Shown: positions 29,097-37,455 of the stretch, piece by piece
Layout: each line of letters starts with the position of its first letter
How positions within the stretch are numbered: position 1 is the first letter of the stretch
NCBI GenBank assembly: GCA_963740525.1
Contig: CAVUEG010000006.1
Coordinates: 744,001 to 808,000 of the forward strand
Length of the DNA: 64,000 bases
Reading direction: 5' to 3'
Source of the DNA: CAVUEG01 sp963740525
GTDB lineage: Bacteria > Actinomycetota > Actinomycetes > Propionibacteriales > Nocardioidaceae
Position numbers and translations under genes: made by a program
The notes under the pieces: model-generated
The model's input: only the letters and a program-made list of their open reading frames with translations
What the model was told of the DNA's origin: nothing
Databases searched by the model: none

Positions 29097-30095
29097 CGGG
29101 CGGAACTCGCCTCGACTCTTGCGAGCAGCGACGATGCCGTCTCGAAGGCGGCGGCCTGCGTCCTGATCGGGCCCGAAGACGTGGCGCTTCCTGAAGATCT
29201 CGAAACGGAAGTCGTGCATCTCGCTGATGGTGGTTCGTCGCCATTCGTCTCGCTCCGACGCATCGCCGTCGTGCCAGGCCTCTCCGTCGTACTCAGCGGC
29301 GAACCCGAGCTCCTCCACTCCCAGGTCGAGCCACCAGGTGCCGCCGTACGGGTTGGTGACGGGGATCTGCAGTTCGGGCGGAGGCAGGCCAGGCTCGTCC
29401 AGCCAGCGCAGCCGCAGCACCGACTCGCCGTACGACTCGGAGCGCGGGTCGGCCAGCGGCGCCAGGGCACGTAGCTGTCGAACCCCTCGGTAACCCTTGA
29501 AGCGCTCGACCTCTGCGAGCAACCTCTCCTTGTCGACGCCGCCGAGACGGAGCATCAGGTCGAGGGTGGCGAAGGCATGGTCGCGCGACAGCAGCCGCCC
29601 CGAGTCCACCGTCGCGCGCAGCGGGGTGACGATGCGTAGCCCGTTGACCTCCATCACGTCGCGAGGGCGCATTGCTCGCTCGCCACTGTCGACCAGACGG
29701 TTGCGCAAGCGGCACCCACGATGCGTGTGGAAGGCGTGGATCTCGGTGAGGTAGGTGTGCTCGTTGGGACCCAGTGCCTGGTCACCCACGTGGACCCAGT
29801 TGGCCGTGGTGTCCGTGATGACTACACCCGGGGGCACGACGAGCTTCAGCGCCTCGATCCGTTGCTCACGGGAGTCCCGCGCCTGGGCTGCGACGTACAC
29901 CCCCTTGACCAAGCGCCGAAGGAGTCCTTGCTGGGTCAGTCTCGCCAGTCGCCTGTCGTTGAGGCCGGCCGACAGGGCCATCTGCCGCGTGAACGGTTCG
30001 GTGAGCGGGAGCGGGAAGTCGCTGCCGAGGAGGGGCATCGGTCGCAGGGCGAGGGTTCGCTCGAAACTTGCTGACATCCCGGCAGAATGCGACAC
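29088..30095 (-). CDS. AbiEi-like winged-helix plus DUF559 endonuclease-domain protein
   Basis: 335 residues (GTG 30095; ATG 30077 also possible). N-terminal about 30-75 (FTRQMALSAGLNDRRLARL then QGLLRRLVKGVYVA) is the winged-helix seen in AbiEi-type antitoxins. The C-terminal about 235-325 is a DUF559 domain of the Vsr/PD-(D/E)xK type, with WWLDLGVEELGFAAEYDGEA giving the acidic residues and a final ARRLRDGI-like helix. Such solitary genes are common in actinobacteria and no cognate AbiEii toxin is present here. What is unusual is that 32-bp-period arrays bracket it: its promoter region carries one, its stop lies in the other. Function unknown; DNA binding and nicking are predicted only. Confidence 0.8.
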   Translation of the reverse strand: MSHSAGMSASFERTLALRPMPLLGSDFPLPLTEPFTRQMALSAGLNDRRLARLTQQGLLRRLVKGVYVAAQARDSREQRIEALKLVVPPGVVITDTTANWVHVGDQALGPNEHTYLTEIHAFHTHRGCRLRNRLVDSGERAMRPRDVMEVNGLRIVTPLRATVDSGRLLSRDHAFATLDLMLRLGGVDKERLLAEVERFKGYRGVRQLRALAPLADPRSESYGESVLRLRWLDEPGLPPPELQIPVTNPYGGTWWLDLGVEELGFAAEYDGEAWHDGDASERDEWRRTTISEMHDFRFEIFRKRHVFGPDQDAGRRLRDGIVAARKSRGEFRPGS

Positions 30096-30135
30096 ATCAC
30101 GCGATCAGCGCTCGGCTCATCCACAGCCCCGCAAC

Positions 30136-30213
30136 ATGCGCCGCGTCAGCGGGGTTTGGGGGCCAAGATGCGCCGCGTCAGCGGGGTTTGCGGGCCAAGA
30201 TGCGCCGCGTCAG
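30136..30213 (-). repeat. Right array: inverted copies of the 32-bp-period repeat
   Basis: The core read on the plus strand as CAAGATGCGCCGCGTCAG recurs with its ATG at 30136, 30168 and 30200, again exactly 32 bp apart; the first copy lacks the CAAG edge. The 14-base remainder (CGGGGTTTGCGGGC or near-identical) is shared inside this array but differs from the left array. The array lies 41-118 bp upstream of the DUF559 start. The third copy supplies the TGA stop of the acyl-CoA oxidase gene. Together the two arrays form a large inverted arrangement around one gene. Confidence 0.92.
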
Positions 30214-32153
30214 GGGAGGATCTCGGCGCGCAGCATCTCCTGAGGTACGGCGAACGCGTCGACCAGCTCGCCCGCGATCGGACGGACCTGGCGGCAGAGG
30301 TCGTTGACCGCCGCGGTGACCGCCTTGGAGCGGGGAGAGGACAGCCTGCCGTGCTCCATGAACCAGGCCCGGTCCGCCTCGATCGTCGAAAGCGCGTAGA
30401 GGTCGCACAGCAGCGACATCGCGCGACGGTTCGCGTTCTCCGGCATCTCGCGCCACTTCGCCACGAAGCCTTCGAGCACCAGCCGCTCGACATGCGCCCG
30501 GGCGGTGTTGATCACGTGGTCCTGGCAACGGCTGAAGACGGAGCCCGGCTCCTCACCGGCGTCGATCCCCCGCTTCAACCGGCGGGCGACGCCGCCGATC
30601 ATGTGCTCCTCACGCCAGCGAAGCAGGTTCAGGTGGTAGTCGGAGTCGAAGATCCCCGCGTCGGCCTCGAGGTCGTCCTCCTCGCCACCGGGCATCACAG
30701 CCCTGATCCGCTCCAGGATCTTGTGGACGTTCGTCCGCTCCATCACGGTCTCGACCGCGAGGTTCCCCACGAACCGGACCAGCCCGATCTGGTCGAGGTC
30801 GGAGAACATCGAGCTGTAGTTCGTCAGCAGCCCCTTCGCCACGAGCTGGAGCAGGATGTGGTTGTCGCCCTCGAAGGTGGTGAAGACGTCGGTGTCGGCT
30901 CGCAACGCGTCGAAGCGGTTCACCGACAGATAGCCGGCGCCGCCACACGCCTCACGGCACTCCTGGATCGTGGTCGATGCGTGCCAGGTCCCGAGCGCCT
31001 TGGTGCCGGCCGCCCGTGACTCCAGCGCGCGCCGCTCCTCGTCGTCGGTCGTGGCCGACCCGGAGAACTCGTCGTGCAGCTGGCCCAGCAGCGTCTCCTG
31101 GGCGAAGTGCAGCGCATAGGTCTTGGCGAGCAGCGGGAACAGCCGCCGCTGGTGCATGCCGTAGTCGAGCAGCAGCTCCTCGCCCCGGTCCTCCGAGGTG
31201 GCGAACTGTCGCCGGACCAGGGCGTACTTGACCGCGATCGCCAGTGCCACCTTGCTCGCGTAGATCCCGGCCCCACCGACGCACACCCGGCCCTGGATGA
31301 GCGTGCCGAGCATGGTGAAGAACCTGCGGTCGGGGTTGTCGATCGAGGACTCGTAGCGTCCCTCCTCGGTCACCTGGGCGTACCGGTCGAGCATCGAGGT
31401 CCGCGGCACTCGTACGTCGTCGAACCACAGCCGCCCGTTGTCGACCCCGTTGAGGCCGATCTTGCGCCCGCAGTCCTCGATGCGTACGCCGGGCATCGTG
31501 CTGCCGTCGACGTCACGGATCGGCACGACGAACGCGTGCACGCCGTGCGACTCTCCGGAGACCTCGAGCTGGGCGAAGACGACGGCGAGGCTGGCGTGCA
31601 TCGCGGCGTTGCCGATGTAGTCCTTGCGCGACGAGTCGTCGGGCGTGCGGATAACGAAGTCACCGGTGTCGGCGTCGTAGATGGCAGTGGTCCCGATCGC
31701 CTGCACGTTGGAGCCGTGGCCGGTCTCGGTCATCGCGAAGCAGCCGAGCAGCTCGCCGCGGATCAGGCCGGGCAGATAGGCGGCGTGATGGTCCTCGGTG
31801 CCCAGGTGCAGGATCGCCCCGCCGAACAGCCCGAACTGCACACCGACCTTCACCAGCACCGACAGGTCGCCGTAGGCCAGGGTCTCGAACGCCGCGACGG
31901 AGGCGCCGACGTCACCACCGCCGCCGTACCTCTGGGGGAAGCCCATCCCGGTCTGCCCCGTGGCGGCCATCTTGACCACGACCTCGCGCACCCGCTCGCG
32001 GAACTCGTCGGTGGGCAGTGTCTCGGCCTCCTCGAGGATGGAGGCGTGTTCGGCCAGGCTCTCGCGAACCTGGTGGCGGATCTCGGCGTACCGGCCGTCG
32101 AGCAGCGCGGTCAGGGCGGGTACGTCGACAGTCAATGCGTCAGCAGCGGCCAT
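30210..32153 (-). CDS. Acyl-CoA oxidase/dehydrogenase family flavoprotein (ACOX-like)
   Basis: 647 residues, the size of acyl-CoA oxidases rather than the 380-residue dehydrogenases. ETGHGSNVQAIGTTAIYD is the FAD/substrate segment, ECREACGGAGYLSVNRFD the ADP-binding helix region, and TTFEGDNHILLQLVAKGLL holds the catalytic glutamate. A helical C-terminal ACOX domain follows. It catalyses the first step of beta-oxidation, passing electrons to oxygen or ETF. Its stop codon lies inside the right repeat array. It is downstream of nothing obvious (33 bp after the NlpC/P60 gene stop). Confidence 0.9.
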   Translation of the reverse strand: MAAADALTVDVPALTALLDGRYAEIRHQVRESLAEHASILEEAETLPTDEFRERVREVVVKMAATGQTGMGFPQRYGGGGDVGASVAAFETLAYGDLSVLVKVGVQFGLFGGAILHLGTEDHHAAYLPGLIRGELLGCFAMTETGHGSNVQAIGTTAIYDADTGDFVIRTPDDSSRKDYIGNAAMHASLAVVFAQLEVSGESHGVHAFVVPIRDVDGSTMPGVRIEDCGRKIGLNGVDNGRLWFDDVRVPRTSMLDRYAQVTEEGRYESSIDNPDRRFFTMLGTLIQGRVCVGGAGIYASKVALAIAVKYALVRRQFATSEDRGEELLLDYGMHQRRLFPLLAKTYALHFAQETLLGQLHDEFSGSATTDDEERRALESRAAGTKALGTWHASTTIQECREACGGAGYLSVNRFDALRADTDVFTTFEGDNHILLQLVAKGLLTNYSSMFSDLDQIGLVRFVGNLAVETVMERTNVHKILERIRAVMPGGEEDDLEADAGIFDSDYHLNLLRWREEHMIGGVARRLKRGIDAGEEPGSVFSRCQDHVINTARAHVERLVLEGFVAKWREMPENANRRAMSLLCDLYALSTIEADRAWFMEHGRLSSPRSKAVTAAVNDLCRQVRPIAGELVDAFAVPQEMLRAEILP

Positions 32154-32186
32154 GGGCCAACTGTGCCAGCAACCCGCGGGGTGTGG

Positions 32187-33506
32187 TCAGACCCGACCGA
32201 AGAAGTTCGGCGGGATCCAGTAGTACATCGGGTCGATCTCCACCGGCTTGCCGGTGCGCGGCGCATGGATGATCATCCCGTCGCCGATGTACATCGCGAC
32301 GTGGTGGATCGAGGACGGCGAGCTGGACGTGCCCCAGAAGACGAGGTCCCCGGGCCGGAGGTCCGACGCCGAGATCGGGGTCGTGTAGTCGTACTGCGCG
32401 ACGGAGTAGTGCGGCAGGTAGACGCCCGCGTTGCCCCAGGCCCCCATCATCAGCCCCGAGCAGTCCCAGGCGTCCGGGCCGGCGGCACCCCACAGGTAGG
32501 GCTCGCCGAGCTGCGCCTTGGCGAAGGCGATCGCCGCCTGTGCCCCACCGTTGGGTGACGGCGCCGGACCGACCGGGGTCGGCGCGGGCGCCGGTGCCGG
32601 GGCCGGGGAGTTGTTCTTGTTGTCCTTGGCGGCCTGAGCCGCGGCAGCCGCGGCAGCGGCGGCAGCAGCCGCCTTGGCCTTGGCCGCTGCCTTGGCCCGA
32701 GCCTTCGCGTCGGCCTTCGCCTGGGCTGCCGCCGCGGCGGCAGCCGCGGCAGCGGCGCGCTTGCGGGCGATCTCCTCCAGCGAGGTCTGACGCTTCGTGG
32801 CCAGCGCCACCGAGATGTTCTGGGCCGAGGCGAGCTCGGCGATCAGACGGGTCTTCTGGCTGGCGATCGAGGTGGCCGCCTGTTGGGCCAGGTTGGCGGC
32901 CGATGCGGCACGGTCGCGGAGCTGCTTGGCCTTGCGAGCCTGAGCGGCCATCTCCAGCCGGGCCTCGCGGGCCTTCGCCTCGAAGACCCGGGCCAGCGTG
33001 TCGGTCGCGGAGAACCTGGCGTAGTCGGCCTGCATGGACTCCGACGCCCCCCGGAAGGCGGAGTACTGGTTGAGCACGCCTTCGGGACCGTCCGCGGTCA
33101 TCATCGCCGACAGCGCGGTCAGCTGACCTCCCTGCTGGTACGACGAGGCGACGAGCGCGCCGATGTGTCCGCGCTGCTCCTCCACCTGGGCGCGAGCAGC
33201 CCTCGCGTCCGCCTCTGCCTGGGCGACCTGCTTCTTCGCCTCGGAGAGACGCCACATCGCGCCGTTGTAGGCCTCGGCCGCGATCTCTGCCTTCTGGGCC
33301 GCGCTCTCGAGCGTGCGCTGGGCCATCAGAAGCTGGGCCTTGATCGAGGCGACGTCGCGGGCCTTCTGCTCGGCCTCGGCCTTGGCGGCAGCCACCTCGC
33401 CCTTGGTCGGGAACGCGTGGTGGCGATCCGCCATCGCGGGTGGCGTACCGGCAGCCATCAGCGCCACCGACACCAGTGCGGCCATCAGCAGGCGAGCGTT
33501 GCGCAC
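32187..33506 (-). CDS. Secreted NlpC/P60 peptidoglycan endopeptidase, RipA-like
   Basis: 439 residues. A signal peptide (residues 1-26, ending AMA) precedes a long coiled coil (about 35-255) that probably holds the enzyme inactive, then an Ala/Lys-rich low-complexity stretch and a Pro-rich linker. The C-terminal NlpC/P60 domain (about 325-439) has the catalytic Cys in AWDCSGLMMGAWG and His in SIHHVAMYIGDGMIIHAP. It cleaves D-Glu to meso-DAP links for daughter-cell separation. The start is a GTG at 33506. A 275-bp AT-richer leader lies upstream. Confidence 0.92.
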   Translation of the reverse strand: MRNARLLMAALVSVALMAAGTPPAMADRHHAFPTKGEVAAAKAEAEQKARDVASIKAQLLMAQRTLESAAQKAEIAAEAYNGAMWRLSEAKKQVAQAEADARAARAQVEEQRGHIGALVASSYQQGGQLTALSAMMTADGPEGVLNQYSAFRGASESMQADYARFSATDTLARVFEAKAREARLEMAAQARKAKQLRDRAASAANLAQQAATSIASQKTRLIAELASAQNISVALATKRQTSLEEIARKRAAAAAAAAAAAQAKADAKARAKAAAKAKAAAAAAAAAAAAQAAKDNKNNSPAPAPAPAPTPVGPAPSPNGGAQAAIAFAKAQLGEPYLWGAAGPDAWDCSGLMMGAWGNAGVYLPHYSVAQYDYTTPISASDLRPGDLVFWGTSSSPSSIHHVAMYIGDGMIIHAPRTGKPVEIDPMYYWIPPNFFGRV

Positions 33507-33744
33507 GACAGGATCCCTTCGCAGAAGAGGCCTCGAGTCACTTCCCCATGACTCGCGGCACCTGAAGCACGCTAGGGCTCAGGAGTCCCAAGCGAAACAC
33601 TTTTACCAAAAAAGACGCAATTTCACGGCGTGTCGACTTGACGAACTACAACCTTGTAATTTCGAAGGAGGCGATTTGTCTGGATTTCGCCGGGACGAAT
33701 CGGACGCTTCGAGGGTCCCTCCCGGACAGTGGGAATCGGGTGGC
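33507..33744 (-). promoter_or_regulatory. AT-rich upstream region of the NlpC/P60 gene
   Basis: This 238-bp gap is clearly more AT-rich than its surroundings. On the minus strand it includes the dyad TACAA-GG-TTGTA and a T-rich run (CTTTTTTGG). I looked for a ydaO (c-di-AMP) riboswitch, which often precedes such hydrolases, and did not find its conserved blocks. Promoter position was not resolved. Confidence 0.3.
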
Positions 33745-34782
33745 TCAGTCCACCGGAACGCTGGCCGTGGTGGTCGTCGGGTGGGACGAGCGCCCCCGGC
33801 GGTCGAACTTCTGGCCGGTCGCCACGGCCCCCAGGTAGAACGCGAGCCCGGCCATCGCGGCACCGGCGAGGTCGTCGGCGATGTAGTGCCAGCCGAAGTA
33901 GAGCGTCGAGACCACGGTGAGGGCGAAGAACACCCAGCCCGTGCGGCGCACCCACAGCGTGCGGACGGTGTACTGGAGCGTGAGGGCGATCAGCAGGGTC
34001 AGCGCCACATGCAGCGACGCGAAGCCGGCGACGCTCTGGACAGTGTCGGCCAGTGGGTTCCACATCACCGACTTGCGGTCCACGTCCAGCGCCTTCTGCA
34101 ACGTCGTCACGCCGGTCGAGTCCAGGTCGGCGTACACCCACGGGAAGAAGAACGCCGGCCCGAGCGTCGGCAGCAGGTAATAGCTGGCCGTGCCCAGGGC
34201 CCAGGTCAGGCAGGTCGACGTGGCGAACCAGTAGCCGAAGCTCACGTTGCGCGACCACACCAGCCAGATGATCACCGACAGCGGCACCATCGGCAGGAAG
34301 GAGAGGTAGACGATCGAGAGCACGTGCGCCGCGACTCCACTGCCGAGCAGGGTGTGCAGCGCCATGGCCGGGTCGTGACCGAACAGCAGCGCCCGGTCCA
34401 CGTCGTGCAGGGCGTAGTCGTACTTGATCGTGCGCACATAGGGCAGGAGCGACTTGAGGTTCCGGTAGCTCACGTACGTCGCGTAGAAGCTCGAGATCCC
34501 GACCAGCACCAGCACGATCCGCTCGCGGGTCCAGTGCTCGCTGATCAGCAGGGTGGCCTCACGGCGGAAGCTGCGCACCCGGCCGCGGGCGCGCCACATC
34601 GACCGGGGGACCACGTCGAGCCCGAAGGCGATCAGGACCAGCGCCGGCAACCTGGTCCAGGAGGGTCCGAGGAAACCGTCCGGGTCGCGCAGCGGGACGC
34701 CGACGGTGTGCGACGTGACGAAGGCCAGGACGCTCATCAAGAGGGCGATGGCAACCATCAACCCGTACGCCCGCCGGTTCAC
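33745..34782 (-). CDS. PAP2_3 (Aur1/Ipt1-like) membrane phosphatase or phosphotransferase
   Basis: About 345 residues with six or more membrane helices. The PAP2_3 active-site motifs are intact: AGFASLHVALTL (SLH) and LYFGWHYIADDLAGA (HY..D). Relatives include inositol-phosphate transferases and lipid phosphatases; the active site faces outside. A GTG at 34782 is preceded 8 bp upstream by TAGACT, which fits a leaderless start; a TTG at 34791 would begin 2 bp after the thiQ stop. Close linkage to the thiamine transporter raises the possibility that it dephosphorylates thiamine phosphates, but this is speculation. Confidence 0.8.
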   Translation of the reverse strand: MNRRAYGLMVAIALLMSVLAFVTSHTVGVPLRDPDGFLGPSWTRLPALVLIAFGLDVVPRSMWRARGRVRSFRREATLLISEHWTRERIVLVLVGISSFYATYVSYRNLKSLLPYVRTIKYDYALHDVDRALLFGHDPAMALHTLLGSGVAAHVLSIVYLSFLPMVPLSVIIWLVWSRNVSFGYWFATSTCLTWALGTASYYLLPTLGPAFFFPWVYADLDSTGVTTLQKALDVDRKSVMWNPLADTVQSVAGFASLHVALTLLIALTLQYTVRTLWVRRTGWVFFALTVVSTLYFGWHYIADDLAGAAMAGLAFYLGAVATGQKFDRRGRSSHPTTTTASVPVD

Positions 34783-34793
34783 AACGGGCAAGT

Positions 34794-35810
34794 CTAGGGA
34801 CTGCGGTCGTCCCCTCCCGTCGGCAGTACGGCGGCGCGGTCCGGGTCGACACTCAGCCGGACCTCCCGGCCGACCGGCACGTCCTCACCGGCGCGGGCCA
34901 CCGCATGGAGCACGCCGAGGTCTGGGACGTCGACCGTGAGCCGGAGCAACTCGGGGGTGAGGCTGGCCGACAGCACGGTCCCGCGCAGGGCACCGTCGTG
35001 GCTCACGCGGAGCGCCGAGCGCCGCAGCGCGAGCCCCCCGGGAGCCGTGGCGGGAAGACCGGCAGCGGCGAGGATCCGCCGGGCTCCGTCGCCGGTCAGC
35101 ACGCTCGCATAGCCCAGGAAGAGGGCGGTCTCCGGGTCCGCCGGATGGGACCAGACATCGGTCAGCGAGCCCGTCTGGACCAGGTGCCCGGACCGCATCA
35201 CCGCCAGCGCGTCGGAGGTCGTGAACGCCTCCTCGTGGTCATGGGTGACCAGGACCGCGGTGGTGCCCGAGCGGACCAGGATCTCGCGGAGGTCGGCCGC
35301 GAGCCGGTCCCGCAGGTTGCGGTCCAGGGCCGACAGCGGCTCGTCGAGAAGGAGCAGTCTCGGCCCGGCAGCCAGGGCCCGGGCCAGCGCCACCCGTTGC
35401 CGCTCCCCACCGCTGAGGGTCGCGGGCATCCGGTCCCCGAACCCGACCAGCCCGACGACCTCGAGCAGCTCGTCGACCCGGCGGCGGACCTCGGCACGAC
35501 TCACGTGCCGGATCCGCGGCGCGTAGCCGATGTTGCCCGCGACGCTCTGGTGGGCGAAGAGCTGGCCGTCCTGGAACATCAGCGCGAAGCCGCGCCGGTG
35601 CGGCGGCGTACCGGCCAGGTCGATGCCGTCGAGCAGCACCTGCCCTCCGGCGACCGGCTCGAGCCCGGCGATCGCACGCAGCAGCGAGGACTTCCCACAC
35701 CCCGACGGGCCGAGTACGGCGAGCACGGAGCCCTCGGGGACGTCCAGCGAGACGTCCCGGACGGCCGCGACGTCACCGAAGCGCACGTCCAGATGGCGGG
35801 TCGAGATCAT
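34794..35810 (-). CDS. thiQ: Thiamine ABC transporter ATP-binding protein
   Basis: 338 residues. Walker A GPSGCGKSS (residues about 34-42), Q-loop FQDGQLFAHQ, signature LSGGERQR, Walker B LLLLDEPLSALD, H-loop VLVTHDHEEA. A C-terminal TOBE-like regulatory domain (about 240-335) is present, as in Fe3+/spermidine/thiamine importers. Substrate assignment comes from the linked binding protein and the TPP riboswitch. The ATG is one base after the thiP stop. Confidence 0.88.
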   Translation of the reverse strand: MISTRHLDVRFGDVAAVRDVSLDVPEGSVLAVLGPSGCGKSSLLRAIAGLEPVAGGQVLLDGIDLAGTPPHRRGFALMFQDGQLFAHQSVAGNIGYAPRIRHVSRAEVRRRVDELLEVVGLVGFGDRMPATLSGGERQRVALARALAAGPRLLLLDEPLSALDRNLRDRLAADLREILVRSGTTAVLVTHDHEEAFTTSDALAVMRSGHLVQTGSLTDVWSHPADPETALFLGYASVLTGDGARRILAAAGLPATAPGGLALRRSALRVSHDGALRGTVLSASLTPELLRLTVDVPDLGVLHAVARAGEDVPVGREVRLSVDPDRAAVLPTGGDDRSP

Positions 35811-35811
35811 G

Positions 35812-37455
35812 TCAGAAGGTTCCCATCGAGCCGATACGGAGGCGTTCGACGGTGAACATCACCAGGCTGGTGGCGAGCGCGAGCACGACGCTGGCCGCGA
35901 GCGCCATGCCGAAGTTGTCCGCCCCCGGGCGTGAGATGAGGCGGAAGATCACCACCGGCAGCGTCGGGAAGTCGTCGCGGGCCAGGAAGCTGGTCGCGCC
36001 GAACTCTCCCAGCGAGACGGCGAAGGCCAGGCCCGTGGCCGCGAGCACCGGCCGCCAGACCAGCGGCAGGTCGACGGAGGCCAGGACCCGCCACGGCGGC
36101 GCCCCCAGCGTGGCCGCCGCCTGACGCTGGCGCGGGTCGACCGAGCGGAGCACCGGCGCCACCGTCCGGACCACCAGCGGCAGGGCGACCATCGCCTGGG
36201 CGATCGGGACCAGCACCGTGGAGCCGCGCAGGTCCAGCGGCGGACGGTCGAGCGTGATCAGGAAGCCGAAGCCGAGGGTGACCGCCGAAACCCCGAGCGG
36301 GAGCATGAACATCCCGTCGAGAAGCCCGCTGCCCCGCCACCGTCGGGTGACCAACACGGACACGACGAGTCCGAGCGCCATCGCGAGCAGGGTCGCGTCG
36401 ACGGCGATCCTCAGGGAGTTCGAGAGCGCCTCGGTGACCGGGACCAGCAGCGCGTTGTCCCCGCCCGTCGTGCCCAGGAGCCGGTAGTTGCGCAGCGTCC
36501 AGACCCCGTCGCGGGTCAGCGACCCCACGGCCAGCATCGCGAGCGGGGCGGCCAGCATGACCAGCACGACCGACGTGACCAGCACGGCGGGGAGGTCCCC
36601 CCGGCGCGGTCGTCGTACGCCGGACGAGACGCCGGTGCGCTGGAGTGCCTGCTCGCGTCGGGCTCGGGTGCGATGGGCGGCAGCCAGAAGTCCGACCACC
36701 ACGAGCACCTGGAGGATCGACAGCGCAGCAGCGCCGCGCAGGTCGAGGAACTGCGTGGTGAGCAGGTAGATCTCGGTCTCGACGTTCGCGTAGCGGAGCC
36801 CGCCCATCGTCAGCACGACACCGAAGGCGGTGGAGCAGAAGAGGAAGACCACGCTGGCCGCGGAGACGATCCCCGGCACCAGCGCCGGCAGGGTCACCGT
36901 CCGGGCCACCTGCCACGGGGTGGCACCGAGGACGGCGGCAGCCTCCTCGCGGCGCCTGTCCAGCCCCTCCCAGAGTCCGCCGACCGTGCGCACGACGACG
37001 GAGACGTTGAAGAACACGAGAGCGGCGATGATGGCGGTGGCGGTCCCGTCCAGCCCGAGGAAGCCGAGCGGGCCCGAGCTCGCCAGCAGCTGGCGGAAGG
37101 CGACCCCGACGACCACGGTCGGCAGGACGAAGGGCACCACGACCAGGGCGCGCAGGAGGCCGCGACCCGGGAAGCGCAGCCGGTGCAGGACGTAGGCGAC
37201 GGGAAGGCCGAGCAGCACCGTGACGACGGTGGCGGTGCCAGCGGACCACAGCGTGAACCACAGCACTCGCAGGATCCGCGGCCTGCCGAGGACTGCGAGC
37301 ACTCCGCCGACGTCGAGCCTGCCGTCGGGGGCCAAACCCCGCGCCAGCATCCCCACGACCGGCAGCACGAAGAACACCGCGAGGACGGCCATCGGGATGG
37401 CCGCCAGCGCGAGGACTCCGAGGCGACTCCACCGGTCGCGGGCGGTGAGGCTCAC
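35812..37455 (-). CDS. thiP: Thiamine ABC transporter permease (fused two-domain)
   Basis: 547 residues with about twelve helices: two BPD_transp_1 domains in one chain, as in ThiP and SfuB. The EAA loops are REEAAAVLGATPWQVARTV (first half) and RQRQAAATLGAPPWRVLASV (second half). It forms the membrane channel for ThiB-delivered thiamine and its phosphates. The GTG at 37455 overlaps the thiB stop by 4 bp (GTGA). Confidence 0.9.
   Translation of the reverse strand: MSLTARDRWSRLGVLALAAIPMAVLAVFFVLPVVGMLARGLAPDGRLDVGGVLAVLGRPRILRVLWFTLWSAGTATVVTVLLGLPVAYVLHRLRFPGRGLLRALVVVPFVLPTVVVGVAFRQLLASSGPLGFLGLDGTATAIIAALVFFNVSVVVRTVGGLWEGLDRRREEAAAVLGATPWQVARTVTLPALVPGIVSAASVVFLFCSTAFGVVLTMGGLRYANVETEIYLLTTQFLDLRGAAALSILQVLVVVGLLAAAHRTRARREQALQRTGVSSGVRRPRRGDLPAVLVTSVVLVMLAAPLAMLAVGSLTRDGVWTLRNYRLLGTTGGDNALLVPVTEALSNSLRIAVDATLLAMALGLVVSVLVTRRWRGSGLLDGMFMLPLGVSAVTLGFGFLITLDRPPLDLRGSTVLVPIAQAMVALPLVVRTVAPVLRSVDPRQRQAAATLGAPPWRVLASVDLPLVWRPVLAATGLAFAVSLGEFGATSFLARDDFPTLPVVIFRLISRPGADNFGMALAASVVLALATSLVMFTVERLRIGSMGTF

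Noticed and set aside
29088..30095. Complete AbiE toxin-antitoxin pair
   Set aside because: Only the AbiEi-like domain is present, fused to DUF559; no AbiEii nucleotidyltransferase gene is nearby.
29001..30213. CRISPR array
   Set aside because: The period is only 32 bp, the spaces are not unique, there are three units per side and no cas genes.
33507..33744. ydaO (c-di-AMP) riboswitch before the NlpC/P60 gene
   Set aside because: Expected in this context, but its conserved blocks are not present in the AT-rich leader.
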